Assembly: GCA_030267565.1 (NCBI GenBank) | Contig: BRXU01000052.1 | Location: 186,001 to 250,000 of the forward strand | Reading direction: 5' to 3' | Source: Pleodorina starrii | Lineage: Eukaryota; Chlorophyta; Chlorophyceae; Chlamydomonadales; Volvocaceae | Length of the DNA stretch: 64,000 bases | In this document: piece by piece, positions 11,438 through 22,273 of the stretch | Numbering within the stretch: the first letter of the stretch is position 1 | Layout of the letters: every line of letters begins with the position of its first letter | Notes under the pieces: generated by a model | Database searches by the model: none | What the model was told of the DNA's origin: nothing | The model's input: the letters and a program-made list of their open reading frames with translations, nothing else | Made by a program: the position numbers and the translations under genes

Positions 11438-13429
11438 ATGTCCGCCTTCCAGCTCGCCGACGACTTCGAAGTGGGCGACGAGTATGATGCCCCGCGCGCG
11501 ACGGGGCTCCTACCTCGCGTGCCCGCATCGCCAGCCGACCGGCGTCACCTTAGCGCTTTAAACAGGGTCGGGCCACAAGGCGCCCGGGCCACACAGGCCC
11601 GCCTGGCGGGCGGCCTGAGCCCTCGCGAGTCGCCGGCCTCTCTCGGGACGGCCAACCCGAGCTCGTCACTCAGCCTCCGCCACCTGCCTGAACCAACCAA
11701 CGGTGGCACCCCCACCCGCCAGCAGTCGCCTCCTTCTGGCGCCGGCTCCCGCCTTTTCCTCCGCAGCCTGAGGAGCATTCACGGCGCCCAACCACCACGC
11801 CAACGTTCTCCCCCGTCACCCCTGCCTTCCCCGGGGTCTCTGGAGGGCGGTTGGCCGCTCATGGCGGCCGCTGCCGCTCTTAACCCCTATGGCGGCGGCT
11901 TTGAGGCTCTGACGGCCTTGGAGGCGCCCGCCGCCGCCCCCGAGGCGGCAGGCGGGTGCCCCCGGGCAGCGGGAGCTGCGGAGCCGGAGATAGCAGCGGA
12001 GACGGGGGAGCACGACACCGCAGCCATGCGAGCCGCGGCGGCGGTGGCAGCGGCGATGGACGCCGCGGCCATCGACGCGGCGGCACGCGCGGCTGCAGAA
12101 CGGACCGCGGCGGATGCGGCCACCGCACGCTCGCCGGGCGTCACCGCCTTGGCGGACGGGCTAGCTATGGGCGCCGCGTTGGCGCTGGGCGCTGCAGCAG
12201 CGCCGGGCGCCGCGGCGGTGCCGGCCGCCAACGTTGGCGGCCCCGCTTTTGATCCAGACCGGCTGCCCGTTCGCCGCCACGCCCTCGCTGGAGGGGCCCG
12301 CCGTGTACTGGTGCCGGACCACACGCTCGGGGACACGCCGACTACCGTGGTGCCTCCCTACACGCCTCAGTCCGTCTACCACACGGCGGACGAAGATGGC
12401 CGCACCGGGTGGAGGTTTGAGGGCTCGAGCCCCCTGGGGACCGAGCCCGGGCTGCGGGGGAGCGTCGGTGTGGGAAGGGCGCTAGGGGGGAACCTCCTGC
12501 AAGGAGACAGCCGGGGGTTTGTGTTTGATGCCCCGCGCGTGCAGTTGCCTGGGGGGGGCCCGGCGGAGGGCATGGTCAGGACTGTGCTGGGTTACGGAGA
12601 GGTGGCACAGAGGGGCGCGCGCCTGCATGCGAGCGTGCAGGATGACCAGGATCAGGAGGGGGCGGATCGCGAGTACGTAGAGAGGCTCATGGCCCGACTG
12701 CACGCTAGTGGCGCGATTGGCACCGGGCCGGTGGCGCGCGGAGCGGGTCCTCCGGTGGGCCCGCCTGCGCGGGATGCCGATGAGCTGCAGGCCGTACTGC
12801 ACGCCCTGCGGTCCATTGGCTACATTCCCCACGCAACCCAGCGCCCCCGCGACGGCGCGAGAGGGGGGCAAGAGTGCAGGGAGTCGCACGGCGACAACTC
12901 TGTCACCGCCCGTGACAGGACAGGCTCCAACGGGGTTGGGGGCCGGCCATGGTGGCAAGATCTGCAAATGGAAGCCGCCAGTTTTGGACCCGGCCCAGAG
13001 ACACCTCCCGACCTGCTCTGGACTGTTGTGCAGGTGGACACCATCCTCGCCTACCACCAGCAGCAGGGTGCAAGGGGGGGCCGAGTCGCGCAGCTGTATG
13101 CCCTTGCGAGCCTGTGCACCTTGCCCGATAAGCCCACATCTGATCACCTAGTCGGGCTTCCGCTGCCCACACAGGCGGATCCTGCGATTTGGACAATTTC
13201 CTTAATGTTGTCTCACGCTCCCTACGCCTCCCAGCAGGGCTGCACAGAGGCCGAGCTCTACTGGGTGGAGCTCCGACACTATCTAAACAAGACCTACCCG
13301 CCGGTGCCTCGCTGCGCCACGCTGCCCGCGGGCGCGGTGGGGCTGGGGGCCCCACTTGCGGCACCGCCACCGCAAGCGGCCGCTGTACCCCCCCCCCCGA
13401 AGGGGTACCGGCGGGTAGGTCTTGTTTAG
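11438..13429 (+). CDS. Gag-like ORF of the foldback element
   Basis: An ATG-initiated ORF of 663 codons fills the space between the inverted arms. The N-terminal part is Ser/Pro/Arg-rich. The middle is very Ala-rich (about residues 145-270), and the C-terminal third is more complex, with a segment around WTVVQVDTILAYHQQQGA and another at TEAELYWVELRHYLNKTYPP. I see no zinc knuckle, protease, reverse transcriptase, tyrosine recombinase or DDE motif. The C-terminal coding stretch 13131-13305 is part of the internal hairpin, so the last codons run into the loop and the stop at 13427-13429 lies just inside the returning arm. The original C-terminus may therefore be lost. Composition and position suggest a retroelement gag-type structural protein, but this is inference. 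Confidence 0.4.
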   Translation: MSAFQLADDFEVGDEYDAPRATGLLPRVPASPADRRHLSALNRVGPQGARATQARLAGGLSPRESPASLGTANPSSSLSLRHLPEPTNGGTPTRQQSPPSGAGSRLFLRSLRSIHGAQPPRQRSPPSPLPSPGSLEGGWPLMAAAAALNPYGGGFEALTALEAPAAAPEAAGGCPRAAGAAEPEIAAETGEHDTAAMRAAAAVAAAMDAAAIDAAARAAAERTAADAATARSPGVTALADGLAMGAALALGAAAAPGAAAVPAANVGGPAFDPDRLPVRRHALAGGARRVLVPDHTLGDTPTTVVPPYTPQSVYHTADEDGRTGWRFEGSSPLGTEPGLRGSVGVGRALGGNLLQGDSRGFVFDAPRVQLPGGGPAEGMVRTVLGYGEVAQRGARLHASVQDDQDQEGADREYVERLMARLHASGAIGTGPVARGAGPPVGPPARDADELQAVLHALRSIGYIPHATQRPRDGARGGQECRESHGDNSVTARDRTGSNGVGGRPWWQDLQMEAASFGPGPETPPDLLWTVVQVDTILAYHQQQGARGGRVAQLYALASLCTLPDKPTSDHLVGLPLPTQADPAIWTISLMLSHAPYASQQGCTEAELYWVELRHYLNKTYPPVPRCATLPAGAVGLGAPLAAPPPQAAAVPPPPKGYRRVGLV

Positions 13430-13584
13430 ATAGTGTCGGAGCTCCACCCAGTAGAGCTCGGCCTCTGTGCAGCCCTGCTGGGAGGAGGCATAGGGGACGT
13501 GGGACAACATTAGGGAAATTGTCCATATCGCAGGATCTGCCTGTGTGGGCAGCGGAAGCCCGACTAGGTGATCAGATGTGGGCT
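13131..13584. repeat. Internal hairpin of foldback element
   Basis: 13131-13305 pairs with 13407-13584 around a GC-rich loop at 13306-13406. The arms differ by substitutions and by a 3-nt insertion (CTCC repeat) in the right arm. Confidence 0.85.
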
Positions 13585-14111
13585 CGCGCGGGGCGTGCGC
13601 GACAGCAGCTGGACTACAGCCGGGCCCACTGCATCCAGTACTGGCCTCGAGGCCTGACCGCTGGGGCGAGGCCGCGCTCCTTCTTCCTAACGTGAGGTCC
13701 GAGCTCGGCGCCTACGCACGTGCGAGCGACAGTGTTGCTGAGCATACTACTAGAATGCACAAGCGATAGGGCATCCAGCCAGGTTGATCAGGCCTGGCCG
13801 GCGCCGAGCTAGTGCATGTGAAGCATCATTGTGGCGGCTTGGGCTAATGCCACAGCGAGTGTCGCTGCTGAGGATCTGACCGTGTGTTACAGAATCATTT
13901 ATCTTCAGGCATTGTCATGACCAAGCGAAGCGCTTCCAGCAGGAAGCGCTCGCGCCTAGGTAGAAGCTCGATTGGACGAGCAGTACGACCGAAATATCTC
14001 CCATGAGATGGAGATACGTCCGGATACGCTTGCGGGTCCTTCCTAGCGTCTCTCCGCCCCTCACCGGGCATTTGTCCCGGAAATGTACCGACACCATCGG
14101 TGCACGACAGC
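13577..14111 (-). repeat. Right inverted arm of foldback element
   Basis: Reverse complement of 10675-11209. Its inner end shares TGTGGGCT (13577-13584) with the hairpin arm, giving a microhomology junction between two inverted segments. Confidence 0.85.
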
Positions 14112-15577
14112 TGTCATGCCCCATCGCTGGCAGGCATGTGCCCGTGACACTGGGTACGCGGACTCCCCTCCCCCCGCCCTTGCTGCTTGCAAGTTTACCT
14201 CGTTTTTCTTTTGCAGACAGGAAGGCTTTTTCTGATTTGATACCGTTTACGAGCTGTGGCCTATACGTGGATACCGGTAACCCCGAACGTAGCAGTGAAG
14301 CTAAGCGAGGGAGGTGCTGGCTATGACGTGCGGTGCGAATAAACAGCTACCGATACTGAGAGACAGCGAGGCTAGACCTGCAACTGCTCCTGCGACTATC
14401 CGGCCGGCACGGAGGCCTGACGCCGGTCGCAATGCAACCACCAAGGGTTTCAACCCACCGCACGAAAGAGGGAGTACGGCGCTGCTAACCGGCTAGTCGT
14501 CTACCTAGCGAGGCGCTCGCGGCCTAGCATGCACAGGTCAAGGCGCGCTATCGTCCGGCAATAAGAGCTTCGCGCCCGTCTCGCGGAGGTTGCCAAGATC
14601 CAAATCTGAATTCGCGGTTTGTCCGGGGTTTGCTGCTCATTGATCCGAGGTCTGTGTCGTGCCGTCCTGCACCAGTGGCGCCCAGCACAATGTCATGCCG
14701 TCCTGCGCCAGTGGCGCCCAGCTCAAGCACGTGCGTGCTACCGTATGCTTCACTCTTCCTTAGGCATAAGCACCGAAGAAACACTCGAGTGCGTGCTGCC
14801 AGCCCTGCAGGGCGTGGAGCGGCAATATGCCTAAGCAACAATGATAGCACTCCTGCCGCACACCTGGAACAGCCACCCCAAATCCTATCCCCTATCAGCC
14901 ACTGCACCCACCGTACCGTGCCCTGGGCCGGCAACTTCCGAAAACATCCCGTAACCCATGCCTACAAATCCCCTTTTCCAAGCGCGGCCATTGCGGCCCA
15001 AACTGCGCCACCCTGGGCGTCTCAGTCCCAACATCGAGGACACTCACGCGAGAGCCCCCCCTCCCCGAAGGAACACCTCTGAAACCTGCGTTACGCAAGG
15101 CGGTTAGCCGCCTACCCGCCGGGTCTAAACCCGGAGCCCTGTCTCCCCCCCAGCCGCAGGGCGGCGATCTGCCAGGGCGAAACAGTCACACAACGCGCCA
15201 CGCGGCGCCGCCCTGGAAGGTTCAGTTCCTCTAGTCGTGCGCGCGCAGTTCGACGGCCTGTTCAGGCCCAAGCGACCCTTCGCGGATGACCACCAGGTAA
15301 AAGGTCCCTTGCCGCGTACAAGCGGTCTTCCAACCCCCCGCTGAGTACCCAGCCGTGAGGCACCCCAGCAAACCACTGCACTAAGCCCCCCAATCATCCA
15401 GTCACCAGCAGGCGGTTCATGGCGGCGATGCAGATCGGCTCAGCCGACCCCTCGTCCCACTCGAGAGAAAGTAGTGGGGCCTAGCCATGGCTCCGTGATA
15501 CCGCACCGTACCCCAAACCCAGCTCGGTAAGGTTACAGGTATGTTCGGTAAGTATTACTGGGTTCTGGGTCCGTTCG
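14112..15577. other. Repeat-rich spacer, no gene recognised
   Basis: It contains one copy of the dispersed CCTATACGTGGATA repeat (about 14240-14285) and a short tandem duplication of about 39 bp at 14653-14730 (core GCCGTCCTGCACCAGTGGCG). No ORF here has recognisable domains. The left part may include the 3' end or LTR of the adjacent minus-strand gypsy remnant, but I could not define LTR borders. Confidence 0.5.
14653..14730. repeat. Two-unit tandem repeat of about 39 bp
   Basis: The unit with core GCCGTCCTGCACCAGTGGCG is followed directly by a second copy with CTGCGCCAGTGG, with a few substitutions. Confidence 0.75.
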
Positions 15578-16684
15578 CTAACGCCGTCTCCGTCTCCGCT
15601 GCGGTATCATTTTTTTACCCCAAACCACTGACCTCGCCCGCTGCCTTCCCTGCCCCGTGTACACGACACGCTTGACCCGGACACCGTCGAGCGCTGCAGC
15701 TTGCTCGTCCCGCCGCCGCGTGGCGGCGTTGGGGAACAGGACCGGCGCCGCCTTGGGCAAGGCCATTTCTGGCCCCACCGCGGCCTCGCGCCTGAGCTTG
15801 ACGGACTCAGGGCAGACCCACTGTCCCGGCGGCACCGCGCTCAGCGGCGGGGACAGGCACTGCAGGTGCCAGCCTGTCACGCACGCATCGCACAGCAGCA
15901 TGCGCGCCTCATCTTCGGGCGACTCGCAGACTTCGCAGGCGAGGTCGGCGGTTGGCCGTTGCAGCCGTACGTCGACGATCGGATCAAGATCGGGCAGGCG
16001 GCACGGCACCAGCTGCTCTATCCTACGTCTAATTCGTCCCCCATCTCGCCCTATCAACACCGCTACTCCCATAGCTCCGACCCGCTCTACGCGCAGCACC
16101 TCGTCGTACACCGGCATTTGCAGAGTGTTGTGCACCGCTGACCGGCGCACATACACGTAGTCGCCCGGGGCGAACTCCACAGCCAGCGGACGGTACTTAC
16201 CTGAGCGCACGTGCGCGTACCGGCGCGTGTCTCGGTGCTGGGCGATGAGCAGATTTGCCGCAGCGATGGGAGCATGCCGCAGCAGAAGCGCAGCACGCTC
16301 TTGGAGCGCCGCCGTGTAAGCTCCCACCGGGCCGGCCAGCCCCAGCGGCTCCACCATGCGCTCCCGAACAGCAGGCGGTACGACCGGCGGCACGCCGAAC
16401 ATGAGTTCGTATGGCGAGTACCTAGTCCACGCCTGAGGCGAGCAGCGGTAGGCGAGCGCCAGCCAAGGCAGTTGCACATCCCAATCGTCCGTCCTCCCCG
16501 TGTCCTTGCAGTGCTTGCGCAGCGCCGCCTTGACGACCTGAACCAGCCGCTCGGCGGCCCCGTCTGCTTGGGGATGGCCCGCCGAGGTGCGTGTGACGCC
16601 GTTCTTCTCCCACCCACCCACCTGGCCGGCTGAGTGGCATTGCAGCCGTGTCTCAACGACGGCGACGGCGGCGGTCGGCAGCAA
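15578..16684 (-). pseudogene. 5'-truncated Ty3/gypsy integrase with C-terminal PHD-like finger
   Basis: About 350 residues of a retrotransposon polyprotein C-terminus. The TSAGHPQADGAAERLVQ segment is the end of the DDE integrase core with its catalytic Glu (HPQADG..ER signature). LAYRCSPQAWTRYSPYELMFG and a basic region with an SH3/chromo-like strand pattern (EFAPGDYVYVRRS) follow. Next comes CEVC...LLCDACVTGWHLQCLSPPL...GQWVCPES, a PHD-finger-like zinc module whose final CxxC is incomplete (one Cys only). The C-terminus is Arg-rich. Reverse transcriptase, RNase H and the first two integrase catalytic Asp residues are absent upstream, where sequence similarity stops near 16600. It is therefore a truncated copy. 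The start used is only the open-frame limit, not a real initiation codon. Confidence 0.8.
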
Positions 16685-18635
16685 CGTGCACCGGCGCTAG
16701 CTGCAGTGTGGAGAAGCGGTGGACATCGCGGTGTGGTGTGGTGCTGTGTGCCTTGGGAGACATTACACGGGTGCCATTGCACGGGTGTCCAAACACGGGT
16801 GGGTGTTCTTGCACGGGAACTAAGCGAATCTGAGCAGGTCGAATCGCCGCCGCGACGTCCTCAGCGCACTCGTGTTTCTTCTGTCCACGCTCATCAGGGC
16901 TGTACTGCGCTCGCAACGCGCACAGACCAGAGATCGGAGTGCGGGCGTCGGTGTGTGCCGTCAACAGCGGTGCCGAACCTGCGCTTGGGAGCCAGCTTGC
17001 GGCCTCAAGAGATATGTTCCGCGGCCCAACCCGGACACGGACACGAACCCGGGGGGATGGATGGCCGGCGCTCCACAGAGAGTCACTGAACAGACGAGCA
17101 CATGACCGAGCCAAGCACAGCTGCGGAACGCCACCCTACTACTACGACGACCATCCACACCACCACACCACCGTCTTCACGGCAACAAAAGGCGACAACA
17201 CCCGCCGCCGCCTCTTCACCGCAAGGGGCGACGCTGCAGGGACGGAGAGTTTCCATTGTGCCGTACATCATCGTACATGTGTAATCGGCTGGATGGCGGA
17301 GGGCACTGCGCCGCCGAGACACGCAGACAGACGGACAGGAGCACAGGACAGGATGAGAGCTGGCGCCGCCACAAGCCCTCCCGCCCCCCCCTCGCAACCA
17401 CTTTCCGGTCCCTCCCCTCCAGCAACCGCAACCCTCACCCCCGTCGGCTCCGGAACCCAATGGAGCCCCTCCACCGCAAACCCCTCCCTGGACGTAACCA
17501 CCGATTTACGATACCCCTTGGGGGAGATGGATGCTAGACCGTATCACAAATACAAATCCCGACTTCAACTCGTCTCGCAAGGCGCAGGTGCGCCTCGGCC
17601 ATTAACCCTAAAACCTTAAACCTTAAAACCCAAAACCGCTATGTTACAACCGTATGCGCTAGGTACGGCACCCCCAACAGCCGCACCCGCGACGCATGCG
17701 GAACGAAACAAACCGCCAAACCAGCCAACGGCCCGCCACATCACACCCCCCGCGTGTCGTGGAGTGCACTATCGCGTGCACCCCTTTCAACGGGGACTCA
17801 CACCATCACCGTACACTACATGCCGTACAATACAACGCTGACTTGTTCCGAAGATGTTTCGTAGATGTTTCGCAACCCCACATTTCATAACGACCTATTA
17901 CCTCTAGTTATGAGCTGAAATTAACCGAGACGTTTGGAAACCTGCCATTAATTCCAAGTAATACCGTAGTGTGCGTCCTGAGAGAACCTATTGGGTGCAT
18001 GACTAAGCAATGACAAATAGGCCGGTTCCCCTTGTAATCCCCGAATCCAAATAGGCTGCAAAACAGGCGGTGGCCCCGCTCAAGACAACACAAGTGATAG
18101 GCGCTCAGGCACACAGCAGGGGCCGCGAAGAAAGCAGCGCGCACTCAACACTCAGCACCACGGAGCCACCGGGAAATACAACACCGAACGCCGATGTGGG
18201 TTGACGACACCCCATTTGGGTCGCCGACTCGGGAGGTGACGAGACGCAGGCAGCCAGGCACTACGTCCTCACAACACATCATGACACATGATAACACATC
18301 AGCTCAAACCAACCGCGAAGCAGACGCCGTCCGGGGCACCAAGACCGGCCCCCAGCTGCCGGACCCGCCCTCCCTGGCGTCCTGGCTCCGTTGTGTTCGC
18401 TCCCGCCATCACCAATCCTTACCCTCCCTCCCTCTCTCCCTCACTCCTTTCCCTCTCTCCCTCCCCTCCCTGCTCCCTCCCCTGCTCGGCACCCTCGCAT
18501 TCCGCTGGGGGGTGGGGCCACTCCCTCATCACACGCTCCAACCCAAACCGCCGGCCTTTGCCCGCTTCAGAGAGGACCTCATCCACGACTGCCGCCCTCC
18601 CCCTCTTCCGCCCTCCTCCCCCTCTTCCCTCCGTT
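16685..18635. other. Intergenic interval downstream of the CHI-like gene
   Basis: No supported gene. At about 17599-17635 there is a run of CCCTAAAACCTTAAACC-like units resembling degenerate telomeric repeats. The right part probably contains the 3' UTR of the minus-strand gene that stops at 18636. Confidence 0.5.
17599..17638. repeat. Telomere-like CCCTAAAA motifs
   Basis: Degenerate short units (ACCCTAAAACC, TTAAACC, TTAAAACCC) resembling the Chlamydomonas-type TTTTAGGG telomere repeat. Too few units for a real telomere. Confidence 0.4.
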
Positions 18636-20075
18636 TCACAGCACCTCCACACAGCATGCGTCCACATCCGCCGGCCCCCGGGCCCCGGGTGCACACACCA
18701 GCCGCTCTCCCGCCCCGGGCCGGTAGCGGTACTCCGCGGGCCGCCCCCACCCGCCCGCAGCCGCCATATCCAGAAGCGCAGCACCCGCAGCAGCCTGAAG
18801 GGGGGGGGTTGGAGGCGGAGGGGGAATTGGGGGGGAAGGGAGGGGGCAGGTGACTGGACGGCGGAGTTGGCCCCCTGGGCGCAGCGGTGGAGGGGAGGAG
18901 AGCGAGTGGGAAGAGCGTTGTGCGAGGAGAGCGTTGCGTAGTGGATTGTCTCGATAAGTGTCGGGCAGGGGCGAGAGTAGGCATGAGCGCGGGAGGAGGC
19001 CCGAGTCTTGATGTTGTTGCGGGCCACGCCCCCCAACCCTCACCCCGTATCCCTTCGCTCATGCGGCCTGCGCTTCGCAATTGTGCGCCCTCCCCATCTC
19101 CACCGCCTCCTTTCCCACCCGCCCACAGCCCACACGGACATCTGCTGTGCGCCGCTCCCTCTCTTCGGTCCGGTCCCTTCCCTCCTCATGTGCCCCCCTC
19201 CCTCGTCCACCCCCTCCCATCACCCCGCCCACCGTTGCGCGTTCCCATCCCCATCTCAGCAGACCCCTGCCATCTCTCTCTCTCTGTCTCTCTCGTCTCT
19301 TTCGTGTGCGAGGTAAAGCAACCGCGAGACCATCTCCCACCCCCCCATTCCCGAGGACCCAAGACCAACCCCCCTTTCCCCGAGGACCCGAGCCCAACCC
19401 CCCTCCCACCTTTGCCCTCTTGGACACGGGCTGGTCCCCCAGGTACAAGTCGAACAGCGCCGTGGCCAGCGCGGGTGAGTGCACCACACCCAGCACCCGA
19501 CCACCCGCCTCCGTAACCAGGGAACCGCAGGGGCTGCAGAGTCCACCGGGGGGAAGGAAGGGGGGAGGGAGGCAGGGAAGGGAGGGTGAGGAGGTTCCGG
19601 TCGGGGGTTGGGGTGTTGAGGGTTGGAGTTGGGACTGCGGGGTTGTTAGGGAAGCGTGGGGGCCCGAGAACGCCTCTTATCCGCCTCTTGTCCGCCGCTC
19701 CCCCACGGCCCACCCACCCCCACCCCCCACGCACACACACCTGCGACTGAAGGTGATGGTAGCACCCTTCCGCACCGACGCATCGCCCCCCGAACTGCAA
19801 GACGACGACGACGAGGATATCGTGGTGGGGTCGTCGCTGCTGCTGGCACTGTTGGCACTGCTGCTGGCACTGGCGGGTGTGTTGTGGGCTGGCGACAGCA
19901 CCACAACGTGTTCCGGCAGCCGCTCCCGGGAAAAGTACGACAGCAGCTCCTGGAGCGCTGGGTCGTCGGGTCGCCCACCCGCCTGCGCCGCGACGGTGGG
20001 TGTGGGTTGGGTGTAGGGTGGGTGGGTACGAGTGGGTGCTGGTGAGTGGGATATGGCACTGTGCAGCAGCAAGGA

Positions 20076-20114
<39 letters not shown>

Positions 20115-22273
20115 AGACGTTTGTGGTAGGAGGCGGGGATGCGGGGGCAAAGGAGGAATCAAGACGAGACCGCAGGACGAAAGGGGATGTGGCAGGTTTA
20201 TGGGGATGCAAGCACGGTCGGCGCAGGGCCAGAGGTCGGGTGGCCAGGAGCTGACGACGGAGCGGAGCGGACATGAGAACGGACTCTTGCCGCCCCTGGG
20301 TGGGTGAGTGGGTGGGTGGGTGCAGTGAATCACCGAGTCCAGCCACCCAGCCAGCCAGCCAGCCACCCAGTCCACCCATCCAGCCATCCAGACAGCCAGC
20401 CACCCACCCACCTTTTCGTGTCGGCGCTGCAGCACTCTCTCAAACTCCTGACTCAGCATGTGCAGCGGCAGATTGCGGCAGGCGCGGATCGTCAGCGACA
20501 TGTCCACCCGACTCGAGGGCGACACGAGCAGGTCAGAGGCGCAGCCGCCACCACCACCGCCGCTGCTGCTGCCGCTGCTGCTGGCGGCGGCGTCGCCACC
20601 ACAGCCCAGCTGGCGGCCAATCCTGGAGCCTCCCGCGGAGGACTCGGCGGCGCTCCGAAGGGCGTGCGCGGCCTGTTCGGGGGCGGGGAAGGAGCAGGGG
20701 AGGGGAGCGGAAGGGGGAGGTTTGGGGCCAGGCGCGAGGTCGACAGGATGGCAACTTGATGTCTTATCGGTCCCGGGCGCTTACGGGTGCGGGCTTTGAC
20801 TCTTGCTAAGCGCTTCATCGGCAGATGGAGGATGGGGCGGAAGGCGGTGTGCGGCTCCCCTCTCCCCGCCCGGCTCGGCGACCGATGACCCAGGTCGCCC
20901 CGCACTGTACCGGTATCGCCCCCCCCATGCCCCTCAGCCCGCACCCGTTAAAGGGCCCGCAACCAATCCATCCAGCAAGCCAGGAGCCAGGCCTTCCGCG
21001 CGGCCCTTCCTCCGGCCTGCTACCCTCCTCCTCCCACACTTCGTCACGGCGTCCTGCCCCCCCCCCCGGCCCCACATCCACCCTCACCCGGGTGGTGTTC
21101 ACTCGCAGGCTGGAGCCCTGGCCGCCCTCCCAACCCCAACCCCAACCCAAACCCAGGCAGTCGGCCTGAGTGGAGAAGGCTGTAATGGTACTCTGGTGAA
21201 GGGGGCGGGGGCGGAAGGAAGGGGGGGAGAGAGGCGCTCCGGGTGCGGTGCGATACAACGCTGCAAGCTCGCACCTTGGCGGGGTCCGCGTAAATCGCAA
21301 AGTCGTAGATCTTGACCCGCAACAGCCCGCGCCCGTCCCACCAGCCGCCGCTGCCCCACTGCCGGGACCCGACCGCCAGCAGGTGCTGCACCGAATGACC
21401 CTGACCCTGGAACTCGCCCTGACCCTGCTGCAACCCAGCAGTGCCGCCGCCGCCGCTCCCGCCGCAGGTGGCGCTGCCGCCGCTGTGATGCCGGTGCTGG
21501 AGCTTGCTGCTGGCGGCAGCGGCGGTTGCCGGGCAGTCGGCGGTGCAACCCGCCCCCGCCGCCACTCCGCCGCAGCTGCAGGTCCGGCTGGGGTGGTGGT
21601 GGTGGTGGTGGTGATGTGACCACGGCGCGTCGTCGTGCTGCTGGAGGCCGTGGTGGTGGTGGTGATGGTGGCTGTTGTACAGGTCGATGTCGTCCGCGTT
21701 GGCGTGGTAGTGAAGCGCGCGCCGTGGCGGATTGTGTAGGTTTGGAGATTCCGAAAAGGCGTCGAAAACCGGGCGGCGCAAGACTAACGGGAACGAGTTG
21801 CCAACCGCGGCCGAGATGAGCTGCAGCGGGCTTCGCGATGAGACCCGCGGTTGGTTGTCCAGGCGGACGCTGCTTGATGGAGCGCATCTGCGAATTTCGA
21901 CAGTGTATCCTTCAAACCTTGACATAAGCGTTACGCAGTTCATAGGCATGCCGGAAAAAGGCGAAGCAACAACTTGGAGCTACGGTAGAACAATCAAGAA
22001 CACGGTGTGCAGATTAAACAATACTTACGGCTCATCGTCAAGGTCCATAATATCTTCAGGTTCCAGCATCGCGGCGGCGAGGGAAGCCAACGGTGGCGCC
22101 CCTCGCCGGCCCCGGCCACCACGCCGGCCCGCTCTGTGACCGGGGGGAGCCGTTGATCGGCCGCGCCCAAACCGGATTGTCCAACGACATGCGGCCGTGA
22201 GTCCGCGCCGAACGCTCCTGAAAGGGTTGAATCGCCGCACTCCTTGGCATTCCTCAGCAACCTCGGCCTCCAT
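18636..22273 (-). CDS. Chalcone-isomerase-fold / fatty-acid-binding-protein-like protein
   Basis: Six exons join in phase: 22273-22029, 21917-21275, 20672-20412, 19982-19741, 19533-19410 and 18794-18636 (557 codons plus stop). Features of the chalcone-isomerase fold are spread over the exons: SFPLVLRRPVF, LLRVKIYDFAIYADP (the strand ending in YADP typical of CHI and FAP proteins), VDMSLTIRACRNLPLHML, LLSYFSRERLP and ALFDLYLGDQPVSKRAK near the C-terminus. The last matches the conserved FxxYLG(D/E)xPVS segment. The family includes plastid fatty-acid-binding proteins and chalcone-isomerase-like proteins; catalytic chalcone isomerase activity cannot be inferred. Unusual insertions are a His-rich stretch (about residues 150-175), Gly/Ser-rich loops, and an Arg-rich N-terminal 60 residues that could serve as a plastid transit peptide. 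The start is the first ATG of the open frame, directly followed by a clear GTAAGT donor. Confidence 0.72.
20078..20113. repeat. (CA)n microsatellite
   Basis: About 18 uninterrupted CA units in the intron between the third and fourth exons of the CHI-like gene. Confidence 0.95.

Larger units (their letters stand above)
10675..14111. mobile_element. Foldback element with 535-bp inverted arms and an internal hairpin
   Basis: The outer arms 10675-11209 and 13577-14111 are reverse complements of equal length with scattered substitutions. A second inverted pair, 13131-13305 with 13407-13584, surrounds a loop of about 101 nt. The right side is therefore a mosaic of two inverted pieces that meet at TGTGGGCT (13577-13584), shared by both. 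The middle carries one ORF of 663 codons. No target-site duplication is visible at the outer ends. Long inverted arms could indicate a DIRS-like retroelement, a foldback DNA transposon, or a template-switch rearrangement of a longer element. The arms differ by substitutions and a 3-nt indel, so the structure is not a simple assembly artefact. Confidence 0.7.

Noticed and set aside
14285..14335. Slight resemblance to a 5S rRNA segment (CCCGAACGTAGCAGTGAAGC)
   Set aside because: Only a short stretch is similar, the rest of a 5S molecule is missing and no stem pairing was found.
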